Shown here one piece after another: positions 29,522 to 37,642 of a stretch of DNA of 64,000 bases (position 1 is its first letter; every line of letters starts with the position of its first letter). The stretch lies in NCBI RefSeq assembly GCF_004358185.1, contig NZ_SMUV01000063.1, forward strand, positions 62,001 to 126,000, read 5' to 3'. The stretch comes from Antarcticimicrobium luteum (GTDB taxonomy: Bacteria > Pseudomonadota > Alphaproteobacteria > Rhodobacterales > Rhodobacteraceae). A model generated the notes under the pieces. The model did not search any database. It had not been told where the DNA came from and worked only from the letters and a program-made list of their open reading frames with translations. The translations under genes and the position numbers were made by a program.

Positions 29522-30763
29522 TCACCCGGCGTCGTCCTTGTCGTCGCCGGTGTCGCGCTGGCGCCCGGTCAGCCGCCCGATCAGGAACGAGGTGCGCGGG
29601 CTGTAGACATAGGGGGTCCGCCGCGCCGTCGGCCGTGCCCGCATGCGCCACAGGCCAAAGCCGACCAGCAGCAGATGCGCGATCGAGATCAGCGTGAACA
29701 TCGCCGACGGCCCGTAGGCGTCGATCAGCAGCGAGGCGACATAGGGTGCGGCGATGGCGCCGAGCGCAAAGTAGAACATCAGTGCGGCCGACAGCTCCAC
29801 CCGCTCGGTCACCTCGGTGAAATCATGGGCATGGGCGGCCGAGACCGAGTAGATCGGAAAACTCATCAACCCGAAGAGGAAGGCCGCCCCCATCACCCCC
29901 CAGGTGCCGCTGTTCTCGGCCAGGATGGTGACCGCCGACGTGCCTATGGTCGCGGCCGACAGCCAGATCAGCACCCAGCGGCGGTCGAACTTGTCCGCCA
30001 GCCAGCCGACCGGGTATTGCGCCAGCGCGCCGCCCAGAACCCAGGCGGCGAGAAAGGTGGCGATCTGATCGGTGCTCAGCCCGACCTCGCGGCCATAGAC
30101 CGGCCCGACCATGCGGAAACTCGAGGAGGACAGCGCGGCGACCAGCACCCCGGCCACCGCCAGCGGCGAGCGCCGGATCGGCAGCCCGGGCCGCAGCCGC
30201 GGCGCGGCGGGGGTGTCGGGCTGCTGGACCCGCGTCAGCGTCAGCGGCAGCAGCGCGGCACAGCACAGAATGGCCAGGAAATTGTACGAAATATAGCTTG
30301 CCGGTTCGAGCACGCCAATCAGCAGCTGCGCCACCAGCGAGCCGGTCATGTCCACCACCCGGTAGACGGCCATGGTGCGCCCGCGGCTCTCGTTGGTGAC
30401 CTTGGCCTGAAGCCAGGCCTCGATGATGGTGTAGCAGCCGGCGATGCACAGGCCCGTCGCCACCCGCATGATTGCCCAGGCGGTGGGGCTGACCACCAGC
30501 ATATGCGCCAGCAGACCGATGGCGCCGGTGGCGGTAAAGGCGGCAAAGGCGCGCGAATGGCCGACCGTGCCCATCAGCCGCGGCGCCCACCAGCAGCCGA
30601 TGAAGAAGCCCAGGAAATGCGACGAGCCGAGGATCCCGATCTGCGCGGTGGAGAATCCCAGCGTCAGCCCCGAGAGCGCGTCGAGCGGGCTGACCCCGCC
30701 CGATGACAGCTGCAGCAGAAGAACCGAGAGGAACAGGGCAGAGAAGGATATGATCAGGCGCAT
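29522..30763 (-). CDS. MFS transporter
   Basis: A major facilitator, 413 residues, about twelve helices, of the YcaD/UMF-like group: FLGFFIGCWWAPRLMGTVGH, RVATGLCIAGCYTIIEAWLQ, then RGRTMAVYRVVDM, and LGGALAQYPVGWLADKFDRR for the second-half A-like motif. Substrate unknown. An in-frame GTG seven codons earlier (30784) with GGAGGGG immediately upstream is an alternative, but the spacing is too short. It is 108 bp downstream of the SOS-regulated gene and could be cotranscribed with it. Confidence 0.85.
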   Translation of the reverse strand: MRLIISFSALFLSVLLLQLSSGGVSPLDALSGLTLGFSTAQIGILGSSHFLGFFIGCWWAPRLMGTVGHSRAFAAFTATGAIGLLAHMLVVSPTAWAIMRVATGLCIAGCYTIIEAWLQAKVTNESRGRTMAVYRVVDMTGSLVAQLLIGVLEPASYISYNFLAILCCAALLPLTLTRVQQPDTPAAPRLRPGLPIRRSPLAVAGVLVAALSSSSFRMVGPVYGREVGLSTDQIATFLAAWVLGGALAQYPVGWLADKFDRRWVLIWLSAATIGTSAVTILAENSGTWGVMGAAFLFGLMSFPIYSVSAAHAHDFTEVTERVELSAALMFYFALGAIAAPYVASLLIDAYGPSAMFTLISIAHLLLVGFGLWRMRARPTARRTPYVYSPRTSFLIGRLTGRQRDTGDDKDDAG

Positions 30764-30871
30764 GACAGGGCCACAATGCCGCACCCCTCCGCGGTGTCGA
30801 GTGGTTTTTCGGATTTCCTGTCGCGGACGGGCGGCGCGGACGGGCGGCGCGTACGGGTTTCCGGGGGCGGG

Positions 30872-31516
30872 TCAGCCGCCCGCGTGCTCCCCGTGTCCTC
30901 CGTGCTCCCCGTGTCCCTCATGCCGGATCGCGTCCAGCCCGTCGCGGCCCGGGGCCAGCGTCCAGGCCCCGGGGGGGGCGGTGCGGGCACGCCGCCGCTC
31001 CAGGCGCCAGCGGCGCGCGGCGTCCGCATGGGCCGGGGCCATGTGCCAGCGGCTCTCGATTCCCTGCGCGCCGCCATTGCCGGGGGTCAGCAGCAGTCCC
31101 AGCGGCGCCGTGCCCCGCTCTGCTCCGGCCCCGGTCTCTGCCGCCAGATGCAGCCGCCGCACCGGGGTCAGCGCCGGCGGCGCGGGCAGCTCGGTCACCA
31201 CCAGCGGCGCCGCGCCCGCGCGCAGCGCCTCCTCGGCGCACCACAGCAGATCCTGCGCCCGGCGCGGATGCACGAAGAGGAACCGGCCCGGATCGGCCCA
31301 TTCCGCCATGCCGTCGGGGTTCAGCGCCGCGCGTTCCCAGCCCGGGGCGATCCACAGCACCGGGCCGGTGCTGTGGCCGGCCAGCCACAGGGCAAAGGTC
31401 CAGCGCGCGGGGCCGCAGACCTCATGCGCCCGGGCGCGCGACAGCGCGATCCCGTCCCGCAGCACGAGTTGCGGGCGCTTGCGCTCGGGCGCGCGGGTGA
31501 GCAGGTGAGTCGGCAT
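30872..31516 (-). CDS. ImuA-like (RecA/SulA-related) DNA-damage protein
   Basis: A 214-residue protein resembling the alphaproteobacterial ImuA group, which assists error-prone ImuB-DnaE2 synthesis: ARAHEVCGPARWTFALWLAG, PVLWIAPGWERAALNPDGM, FLFVHPRRAQDLLWCAEEAL, and PPALTPVRRLHLAAE. The Walker A motif is not a good match, as in other ImuA relatives. A LexA box in the promoter supports a damage role. imuB and dnaE2 do not follow; an MFS gene does. The C-terminus is a His/Gly tail (HEGHGEHGGHGEH) made by a tandem DNA repeat. Name by resemblance only. Confidence 0.6.
   Translation of the reverse strand: MPTHLLTRAPERKRPQLVLRDGIALSRARAHEVCGPARWTFALWLAGHSTGPVLWIAPGWERAALNPDGMAEWADPGRFLFVHPRRAQDLLWCAEEALRAGAAPLVVTELPAPPALTPVRRLHLAAETGAGAERGTAPLGLLLTPGNGGAQGIESRWHMAPAHADAARRWRLERRRARTAPPGAWTLAPGRDGLDAIRHEGHGEHGGHGEHAGG
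30883..30918. repeat. 18-bp tandem duplication inside the ImuA-like gene
   Basis: The 18 bases CGTGCTCCCCGTGTCCTC occur at 30883-30900 and again at 30901-30918 with one late mismatch. In frame they encode repeats of Gly-His-Gly-Glu-His-Gly at the C-terminus, a possible metal-binding tail. Confidence 0.8.
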
Positions 31517-31551
31517 GGGGAAAGTATAAAATGTTCACCCAATGTTCTCAA
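31516..31551 (-). promoter_or_regulatory. SOS-controlled promoter with LexA box; leaderless start
   Basis: On the minus strand: -35 TTGAGA (31546-31551), exactly 17 bp spacer, -10 TATACT (31523-31528). The spacer and -35 overlap GAAC-N7-GAAC (31533-31547), the alphaproteobacterial LexA operator. The -10 ends 6 nt before the ATG, so transcription should begin at or next to the A of the start codon, giving a leaderless mRNA. Confidence 0.85.
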
Positions 31552-31706
31552 TCCGTCCTGTGCGCTGGCGCCCGGCCGTCAATCCCGCGGCCGGGTTTGC
31601 CGAACAGATGAACAGTCGGCCTGCCGCGCGGGCGTTCGGTCCCGCTTCGGGTTGCTCCCGGCGCCCCAGCCGTTAGGGTCCGTCCGAGCCAAACCGAGGA
31701 CACCCC

Positions 31707-32753
31707 ATGAAGATGAACCCGCTGGGCCGCACCGGCCTGACCGTATCCGAACTGTGCCTGGGCACCATGACCTTCGGCACCCAGACCTCTGAGGCAGAGG
31801 GGCACGCCCAGATCGACCGGGCGCTGGCCGACGGCATCAACTTCATCGACACCGCCGAGATGTACCCGGTGAACCCGGTCAGCAAGGAGACCGTCGGCCG
31901 CACCGAAGAGATCATCGGCACCTGGAACGCCGCCAATCCCGCCCGGCGGGGCGATTTCATCCTGGCCACCAAGCATTCGGGCGAGGGGATGCAGCACGTC
32001 CGCGACGGCGCACCGATCAGCGCCGCAACGATCCCGCAGACGATCGAAGCCTCGCTGCGGCGGCTGCGGACCGAATATATCGACCTCTACCAGTTCCACT
32101 GGCCGAACCGTGGCAGCTACATGTTCCGCAGGAACTGGAGCTATGACCCCTCCGGCCAGAACCGGGAGGAGACTCTGGCCAATATGGAGGCCTGTCTGGA
32201 CGCCCTGCAAACCCAGGTGGACAAGGGAAATATCCGCCACTTCGGCCTGTCGAACGAGAGTGCCTGGGGCACCGCGCAATGGTTGCGGCTGGCCGAGCGG
32301 ACGGGTGGTCCCCGCGTCGCCTCGATCCAGAACGAATATTCGCTGATGTGCCGGCTCTATGACACCGATCTGGCCGAGCTGAGCGTCAACGAGGATGTCG
32401 GCCTGCTGGCATTCTCGCCGCTGGCCGCCGGACTGCTGACCGGGAAATACCAGGCCGGCGCGGTGCCCGAAGGCTCGCGCATGTCGCTGGTGCCGGAGTT
32501 GGGCGGGCGCAAGGGGCCGCGCGCCTTTGCGGCGGTCGCGGCCTATCTTGAGATCGCCGAACGCCACGGGCTGGACCCGGTGCATATGGCGCTGGCCTGG
32601 TGCCGCACCCGGCCGTTCATGGCCTCGGCCATTTTCGGCGCGACGCGGATGGAGCAGCTGGACCGCGCGCTGGGGTCGGTCGAGGTGGTGCTGAGCGATG
32701 CGGTTCTGGCCGAGATCGACGCCGCGCACCGGGCGCATCCGATGCCCTATTGA
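31707..32753 (+). CDS. Aldo/keto reductase (Tas-like)
   Basis: An NADPH-dependent aldo/keto reductase, 348 residues, close in character to E. coli Tas. The start is MNPLGRTGLTVSELCLGTMT. The catalytic tetrad is visible: Asp and Tyr in FIDTAEMYPV, Lys in ILATKHSG, and His in LYQFHWPNRG. C-terminal coenzyme contacts are AIFGATRMEQLDRAL. Substrate unknown. It is divergent from the ImuA-like gene and convergent with the GlxA regulator. Confidence 0.92.
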   Translation: MKMNPLGRTGLTVSELCLGTMTFGTQTSEAEGHAQIDRALADGINFIDTAEMYPVNPVSKETVGRTEEIIGTWNAANPARRGDFILATKHSGEGMQHVRDGAPISAATIPQTIEASLRRLRTEYIDLYQFHWPNRGSYMFRRNWSYDPSGQNREETLANMEACLDALQTQVDKGNIRHFGLSNESAWGTAQWLRLAERTGGPRVASIQNEYSLMCRLYDTDLAELSVNEDVGLLAFSPLAAGLLTGKYQAGAVPEGSRMSLVPELGGRKGPRAFAAVAAYLEIAERHGLDPVHMALAWCRTRPFMASAIFGATRMEQLDRALGSVEVVLSDAVLAEIDAAHRAHPMPY

Positions 32754-32805
32754 AGCCCGCCGCCGCGGCCTGTCGCCGGCGCGCATTGTCGAAGAGCAGA
32801 ACGGA

Positions 32806-33795
32806 TCAGGGCGCGATCCCGAGCTGTCCGCGGGCGGCGCGCAGGGCGCGCGCCGACTGGCCGTGGGCGGCGCGAAAGGCGCGGGAAAAGCTGGATTGCG
32901 CGCCGAACCCGGTGGCCAGCGCCACATCCATCAGCGTCATGTCGGTATCGGTGACCAGCCGCAGCGCCTCGGTCAGGCGAAGCCCGAGGAAATGGGCCTG
33001 CGGCGTCGTGTTCAGCCGGGCGCGGAACTGCGCCTCAAGCGTGCGGGGGCTGGTGCCACAGCGGTGGGCGATCGCGGCGATCGGCAGCGGCGCGTCGAGC
33101 GTCTGTTCCATCAGCGCGCTGGCCCGCTGGGTCAGCGGCGAATGGCGCGGATCGCCGCCGGCGCGGCGCTGAGCACGGGCCGGATCGGCCGGGCTGTCGT
33201 GGATGAAAAGTCCGGCGACCCGGGCCGAGAGCGCCGCGCCGTGGCGGGCGCGGATCAGGTGCAGCATCATGTCGATGGCCGGCAAGGCGCCGCCGCAGGT
33301 CATCCGGGGGCCGTCGATATGGAAGCGGTCCTGCAGCACGCGGACCTCGGGGAAACGGGTGGCGAGGCGCTCCAGATCCTCCCAATGGGTGGTGGCGCCG
33401 CGGAAGTCGAGCAGCCCGGCGGAGGCCAGCAGCCAGGGGCCGCCGTCGATGCCGCCGACGGTGGCGCCGGTGGCGGCGATCCGGCGCAGGCTGGCGCGCA
33501 GCGCCGGGGTGTCGTGGCGGTCGATGCCGAAGCCCGCGACCACCAGCAACAGATCGCAGCGGTCGAGCCGCGACAGTGCCTCGCCCGGCACGTCGATGCC
33601 GCTGGTTAGCCGTGCGGGCGGGCCCTCGGCGGTGATATAGCGCCAGTCGAACAGCCGCCGCCCGGCCAGCCGGTTGGCCGCGCGCATCGGATCGACCGCG
33701 GCGGCAAGCGCCAGCATGTTGCTGTCCTCCAGCACCAGGATCGCGGTTTTCAGCGGCGCATCGGCGGGGGCAAAGATGTTTTTTGCGGATTTCAT
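32806..33795 (-). CDS. GlxA-family AraC-type regulator, CdhR-like (carnitine)
   Basis: A 329-residue activator: N-terminal DJ-1/PfpI-like amidase domain (AILVLEDSNMLALAAAVDPM to about residue 190, with the nucleophile elbow replaced by GGIDGGPWLLASAGLL) and a C-terminal double HTH (LPIAAIAHRCGTSPRTLEAQ and TLMDVALATGFGAQSSFSRA). Divergent from the carnitine genes, the position of CdhR, the carnitine-dehydrogenase activator of pseudomonads. ATG at 33795 preferred over an adjacent TTG. Confidence 0.85.
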   Translation of the reverse strand: MKSAKNIFAPADAPLKTAILVLEDSNMLALAAAVDPMRAANRLAGRRLFDWRYITAEGPPARLTSGIDVPGEALSRLDRCDLLLVVAGFGIDRHDTPALRASLRRIAATGATVGGIDGGPWLLASAGLLDFRGATTHWEDLERLATRFPEVRVLQDRFHIDGPRMTCGGALPAIDMMLHLIRARHGAALSARVAGLFIHDSPADPARAQRRAGGDPRHSPLTQRASALMEQTLDAPLPIAAIAHRCGTSPRTLEAQFRARLNTTPQAHFLGLRLTEALRLVTDTDMTLMDVALATGFGAQSSFSRAFRAAHGQSARALRAARGQLGIAP

Positions 33796-33872
33796 CAATT
33801 TTTCTGCGTATCACGTAAATATTCAGGGGCCAAGCCGCGTCATGCTTGCCCCGAACCAAAGGAGGGCGCGAA

Positions 33873-34790
33873 ATGCCGCTTGCCATGAACCGCGAGGTTT
33901 TCATCACCTGTGCCGTCACCGGATCGGGTGGCAGCCAGGACCGCAGCCCGCATGTGCCGCGCAGCCCCGCCCAGATCGCCGAGAGCGCAATCGATGCGGC
34001 GCGCGCGGGCGCGGCGGTGGTGCATTGCCATGTGCGAGACCCGGAGACCGGGGCGCCGAGCCGGAAACTCGAATATTATCGCGAGGTTACCGAGCGCATC
34101 CGCGAGGCGGAGGTGGATGTGGTCCTCAACCTCACCGCCGGGATGGGCGGCGATATCGTCTTCGGCAGCCCCGAGCGGCCGTTGCCGCTGAACGAGGCCG
34201 GCACAGACATGGCCGGCGCGGCGGAGCGGGTCGAGCATATCGCCCAATGCCTGCCGGAGATCTGCACGCTGGATTGCGGCACGATGAATTTCGCCGAGGC
34301 GGACTATGTGATGACCAACACGCCGGGCATGTTGCAGGCGATGGGCCGGATGATGACCGCGCTGGGGGTGAAGCCGGAGATCGAGGCCTTTGACACCGGG
34401 CACCTTTGGTATGCGAAACAGCTCGTCAAGGACGGTATCCTCGACAGCCCCGCGCTGGTGCAGCTTTGTATGGGAGTGCCCTGGGGCGCGCCGGACGACC
34501 TCAATACCTTCATGGCGATGGTCAACAACGTGCCCGACGACTGGACCTTTTCCGCCTTCGGGCTGGGGCGCAACCAGATGGCCTATGTCGCCGCCAGCGT
34601 GCTGGCGGGCGGCAATGTGCGCGTCGGGCTGGAGGATAACCTTTGGCTGGGCAAGGGGGTGCTGGCGACCAATGCGCAGCTGGTTGAACGCGCGGTCGGG
34701 ATCATCGAGAACATGGGGGCGCGGGTGATCGGACCGCAAGCGGTGCGCGACAAGCTGGGGCTGGTGAAACGGGCACCGGCGGCGCTGTGA
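33873..34790 (+). CDS. BKACE family beta-keto acid cleavage enzyme (3-dehydrocarnitine cleavage)
   Basis: A 305-residue DUF849/BKACE enzyme. The zinc ligands His51 and His53 lie in AAVVHCHVRDPETG, with NLTAGMGGDIVF, FDTGHLWYAKQLV and the substrate-site segment VRVGLEDNLWL. From the family and the adjacent carnitine dehydrogenase, the likely reaction is 3-dehydrocarnitine plus acetyl-CoA to betainyl-CoA plus acetoacetate. GGAGGGCGCGAA positions the ATG at 33873. Confidence 0.9.
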   Translation: MPLAMNREVFITCAVTGSGGSQDRSPHVPRSPAQIAESAIDAARAGAAVVHCHVRDPETGAPSRKLEYYREVTERIREAEVDVVLNLTAGMGGDIVFGSPERPLPLNEAGTDMAGAAERVEHIAQCLPEICTLDCGTMNFAEADYVMTNTPGMLQAMGRMMTALGVKPEIEAFDTGHLWYAKQLVKDGILDSPALVQLCMGVPWGAPDDLNTFMAMVNNVPDDWTFSAFGLGRNQMAYVAASVLAGGNVRVGLEDNLWLGKGVLATNAQLVERAVGIIENMGARVIGPQAVRDKLGLVKRAPAAL

Positions 34791-34824
34791 CGCGGCTGGA
34801 TCGAACGGGACAGGGAGAACCGGC

Positions 34825-36300
34825 ATGAGCAAGGTGGCAACCATCCTCGGCGGGGGCGTGATCGGCGGCGGATGGGCCGCGCGCTTCCTTTTGAACGGCT
34901 GGGACGTGCGGGTCTTCGATCCCGATCCGGAAGCAGAGCGCAAGATCGGCGAGGTGCTGGCCAATGCGCGCCGCTCCTTGCCGGGGTTGAGCGATGTGGC
35001 GCTGCCGCCGGAGGGGGCGTTGAGCTTTCATTCCGACATGGCCGAGGCGGTCGCCGGGGCCTCCTGGATTCAGGAGAGCGTGCCGGAGCGGCTGGAGCTG
35101 AAGCATAAGGTGCTCACGCAGGTGCAGGCGGTCTGCGATCCGACCGCCGTGATCGGCTCCTCCACCTCGGGGTTCAAGCCCAGCGAATTGCAGCAGGGCG
35201 CGGCGCGACCGGAACAGATCGTCGTCACCCATCCGTTCAATCCGGTCTATCTGCTGCCGCTGGTGGAACTGGTGGCGAGCCCGGCCAACCCCGCCGACAG
35301 GGTGGCGGGCGCCAAGGCCACGCTCGAATCCCTCGGCATGTTCCCGCTGCATGTCCGCAAGGAGATCGACGCCCATATCGCCGACCGGCTGCTGGAGGCG
35401 GTCTGGCGCGAGTCGCTCTGGCTGGTGAAGGACGGCGTCGCCACAACGGCGGAGATCGACGAGGCGATCCGCATGGGCTTTGGCCTGCGTTGGGCGCAGA
35501 TGGGGTTGTTCGAGACCTACCGCGTGGCCGGCGGCGAGGCCGGGATGAAACATTTCATGGCCCAATTCGGCCCCTGCCTGCAATGGCCCTGGACCAAGCT
35601 GATGGATGTGCCGGAGTTCACCGAGGAGCTGGTCGATCTGATCGCCGGGCAGTCCGACGCGCAATCGGGGCATATGAGCATTCGCGAACTGGAGCGGCAA
35701 CGCGACGACAACCTTGTCGGCATCCTGCGGGCGCTGAAGGCGCAGGGCTGGGGCGCGGGCGCCGTGCTGGGCGCGCAGGATGTGCGGCTGAAGGCAGGCA
35801 GCGACCTGACCGGCTATGCCGAGGAGATGGGCGATGTGTCCCAACCCATCGTCACCCTGCGCCGGGCGGTGCCGCTCGACTGGACCGATTACAACGGCCA
35901 CATGAACGAGAGCCGGTATCTGCAGGCCTTTTGCGATGCCTCCGACCGGTTCATGGAGCTGGTGGGTTGCGATGCCGACTATATCGCCTCCGGCGGCAGC
36001 TATTTCACCGCCGAGACGCACATCCGCCATCTGGCCGAGGCCCATGCGGGCGATGTGATCGAGGTGCGTACGCATCTGCTGATGGGGCAGGGCAAGAAAA
36101 TGCACCTCTTCCACACCATGTATCGCGGCGACGAAGCGGTGGCGACCGGCGAGCATATGCTGATCCATGTCAGCCTTGAGACCCGCCGCTCATCGCCGCC
36201 CTCGGCGCGGATCGAGGCCAATATGGCGCGGATCGCAGCGGCGCATGGCGCGTTGCCGCTGCCCGAGGGGGCGGGCCGCTTTATCGGGGCGCCGCGGTAG
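34825..36300 (+). CDS. lcdH: L-carnitine dehydrogenase fused to betainyl-CoA thioesterase
   Basis: A two-domain enzyme, 491 residues. Residues 1 to about 320 form a 3-hydroxyacyl-CoA-dehydrogenase-like unit with Rossmann motif GGGVIGGGWAARF, GSSTSGFKPSEL and VVTHPFNPVYLLPLVEL, oxidising L-carnitine to 3-dehydrocarnitine with NAD+. Residues from about 345 form a hot-dog thioesterase with DWTDYNGHMNESRYLQAFCD, expected to release glycine betaine from betainyl-CoA. The fusion is known from other alphaproteobacteria. It supplies steps 1 and 3; the upstream BKACE enzyme supplies step 2. Confidence 0.93.
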   Translation: MSKVATILGGGVIGGGWAARFLLNGWDVRVFDPDPEAERKIGEVLANARRSLPGLSDVALPPEGALSFHSDMAEAVAGASWIQESVPERLELKHKVLTQVQAVCDPTAVIGSSTSGFKPSELQQGAARPEQIVVTHPFNPVYLLPLVELVASPANPADRVAGAKATLESLGMFPLHVRKEIDAHIADRLLEAVWRESLWLVKDGVATTAEIDEAIRMGFGLRWAQMGLFETYRVAGGEAGMKHFMAQFGPCLQWPWTKLMDVPEFTEELVDLIAGQSDAQSGHMSIRELERQRDDNLVGILRALKAQGWGAGAVLGAQDVRLKAGSDLTGYAEEMGDVSQPIVTLRRAVPLDWTDYNGHMNESRYLQAFCDASDRFMELVGCDADYIASGGSYFTAETHIRHLAEAHAGDVIEVRTHLLMGQGKKMHLFHTMYRGDEAVATGEHMLIHVSLETRRSSPPSARIEANMARIAAAHGALPLPEGAGRFIGAPR

Positions 36301-36312
36301 GGGGCAGGTTCA

Positions 36313-36367
36313 CCGGAACGGACGCCTCTGTTTCGGAACCGTTCAAGTCTGTTCCGGCGCTTGCGCG
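36313..36367. repeat. Inverted repeat plus short match to the palindromic repeat family
   Basis: CCGGAACGGAC (36313-36323) and GTCTGTTCCGG (36347-36357) pair at 10 of 11 positions. Directly after, CCGGCGCTTGCGCG (36354-36367) matches the arm of the dispersed palindrome seen at 2362 and 39551. It lies between convergent genes, where it may act as a bidirectional transcript end. The relation to the repeat family rests on 13-14 bases only. Confidence 0.45.
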
Positions 36368-36472
36368 TCTCTCGGCGATAGCATGGCAATCGCCTGCCGA
36401 CAGTACATTTCTTTGCAATGCACGTGAGGCGGCCTGCGGCCTTGATTCCGCGCACTGGGGGGCGGGGCTCCC

Positions 36473-37333
36473 TTAGCCGATCTCGGCGCGCAGGCGCCGC
36501 AGGTGGGCGGGCAGGTCGCGGGTGGTGAATACCGCCTCGCGCACCAGACGGTCGAAATGGCGGGTGAAGACCTCGATCCGATCGCGGTCGCGGAAGGCGA
36601 GGTAATGGCTGCCGGCGTAGAAAACGCAAAGCAGCGGGCCGAAGATCGTCACCGGCGCCGAGTAGAGGCGGCGGGAGTCGAACAGATAGAGGCGCAAGCG
36701 CGGGTAAAGCTGTTCGGCGAGATCGAGAAAGCGGTCGATCTGCGCGCGGCGCAGGGCCGCCGGGATGCCGCTGTAATAGCCGGCGGCCCGGGCGAAACAC
36801 TCCAACTCGTAGAGCGGCAGCGCGATCTCGTAGTCCGATTGCGAACTGCGCATCCAGTTGAGCCGGTCCTCCGAGGCGCCGATGGCCTGATCGGCGGTGC
36901 GGCCCAGATGCGGGGCGTATTCCCATTCCAGCATGGCGCGGGTCTTAAGCATGTCGGGCAGGGCGGCGGGGACGTGGCGGATCTTGTAGCCCGCCGCCTC
37001 CCGGTGCCAGTCAAAGATCTGCTGGTCCACCAGCGCGCGGGGCGCTTCGCTGAGCGACAGGCTGGCCGAGAGCAGTTGCGCGGCGCTTTCGGGGCGATCC
37101 GAAAGGCTGAGCAGCCAGTCGGCGGAGACCCCGAGGGCGGCGGCGCAGGCGCCGACCACATGGGCATTGGGCAGCCGCGCGCCGGAGTCGGTGAGAAGCT
37201 GCGAAATGGTCGAGCGGTCGACGCCCACGGTGCGGGCCAGCGCGCTCTGGCTCAGGTCCGCCTGGCGCATGGCCTGGGCCAGACGATCACGGAATTGGCG
37301 CGCGCGCAGGCGCTTGTCGACTTTTACCGGCAT
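36473..37333 (-). CDS. XRE-family transcriptional regulator
   Basis: A 286-residue regulator. The N-terminal lambda-repressor-type HTH is at about residues 14-75 (LAQAMRQADLSQSALARTVG, then VDRSTISQLLTD and LGVSADWLLSL). The long C-terminal domain (EYAPHLGRTADQAI, then IALPLYELECFARAAGYYSG) has no family I can name but ends with Phe/Tyr-rich strands. The ATG has little Shine-Dalgarno; ATATG and its complement CATAT flank it at about 20 bp, a possible operator. Targets unknown. Confidence 0.82.
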   Translation of the reverse strand: MPVKVDKRLRARQFRDRLAQAMRQADLSQSALARTVGVDRSTISQLLTDSGARLPNAHVVGACAAALGVSADWLLSLSDRPESAAQLLSASLSLSEAPRALVDQQIFDWHREAAGYKIRHVPAALPDMLKTRAMLEWEYAPHLGRTADQAIGASEDRLNWMRSSQSDYEIALPLYELECFARAAGYYSGIPAALRRAQIDRFLDLAEQLYPRLRLYLFDSRRLYSAPVTIFGPLLCVFYAGSHYLAFRDRDRIEVFTRHFDRLVREAVFTTRDLPAHLRRLRAEIG

Positions 37334-37438
37334 ATGGTGATAAATAACGCAATATGTGAGTTTTGTTAATCAAATTCCGAATGGTCACATGCCGCGCCGC
37401 AGCGTTACCTGTTCCCATCACGAACAGACGGAGACGGC

Positions 37439-37642
37439 ATGGAAACGCGCAAGCGATCGTTGATCAAGGCGGTGATCTGGAACCTGATCGGGCTGGCGAT
37501 GATGGCGGCGGTTGGGCTCGCCGCCACCGGGTCGGTCGCGGTGGGCGGCACCGTGGCGGTGATCAATACCGCGCTGGGGCTGGTCCTCTATCTGGTCTAT
37601 GAACGGGTCTGGGCCAATATCGGCTGGGGCCGCCATGTCTGA
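37439..37642 (+). CDS. DUF2061 small membrane protein
   Basis: A 67-residue protein with the DUF2061 pattern: KRSLIKAVIWNLIGLAMMAA for helix 1, GTVAVINTALGLVLYLVYERVWANI for helix 2, and WGRH at the end. Function unknown. It overlaps the desaturase start by 8 nt, so the two are co-translated. Confidence 0.8.
   Translation: METRKRSLIKAVIWNLIGLAMMAAVGLAATGSVAVGGTVAVINTALGLVLYLVYERVWANIGWGRHV

Noticed and set aside
30883-30918. Tandem repeat considered as a CRISPR or VNTR locus
   Set aside because: Only two adjacent 18-bp units without spacers, inside a coding frame; explained as a protein tail duplication.
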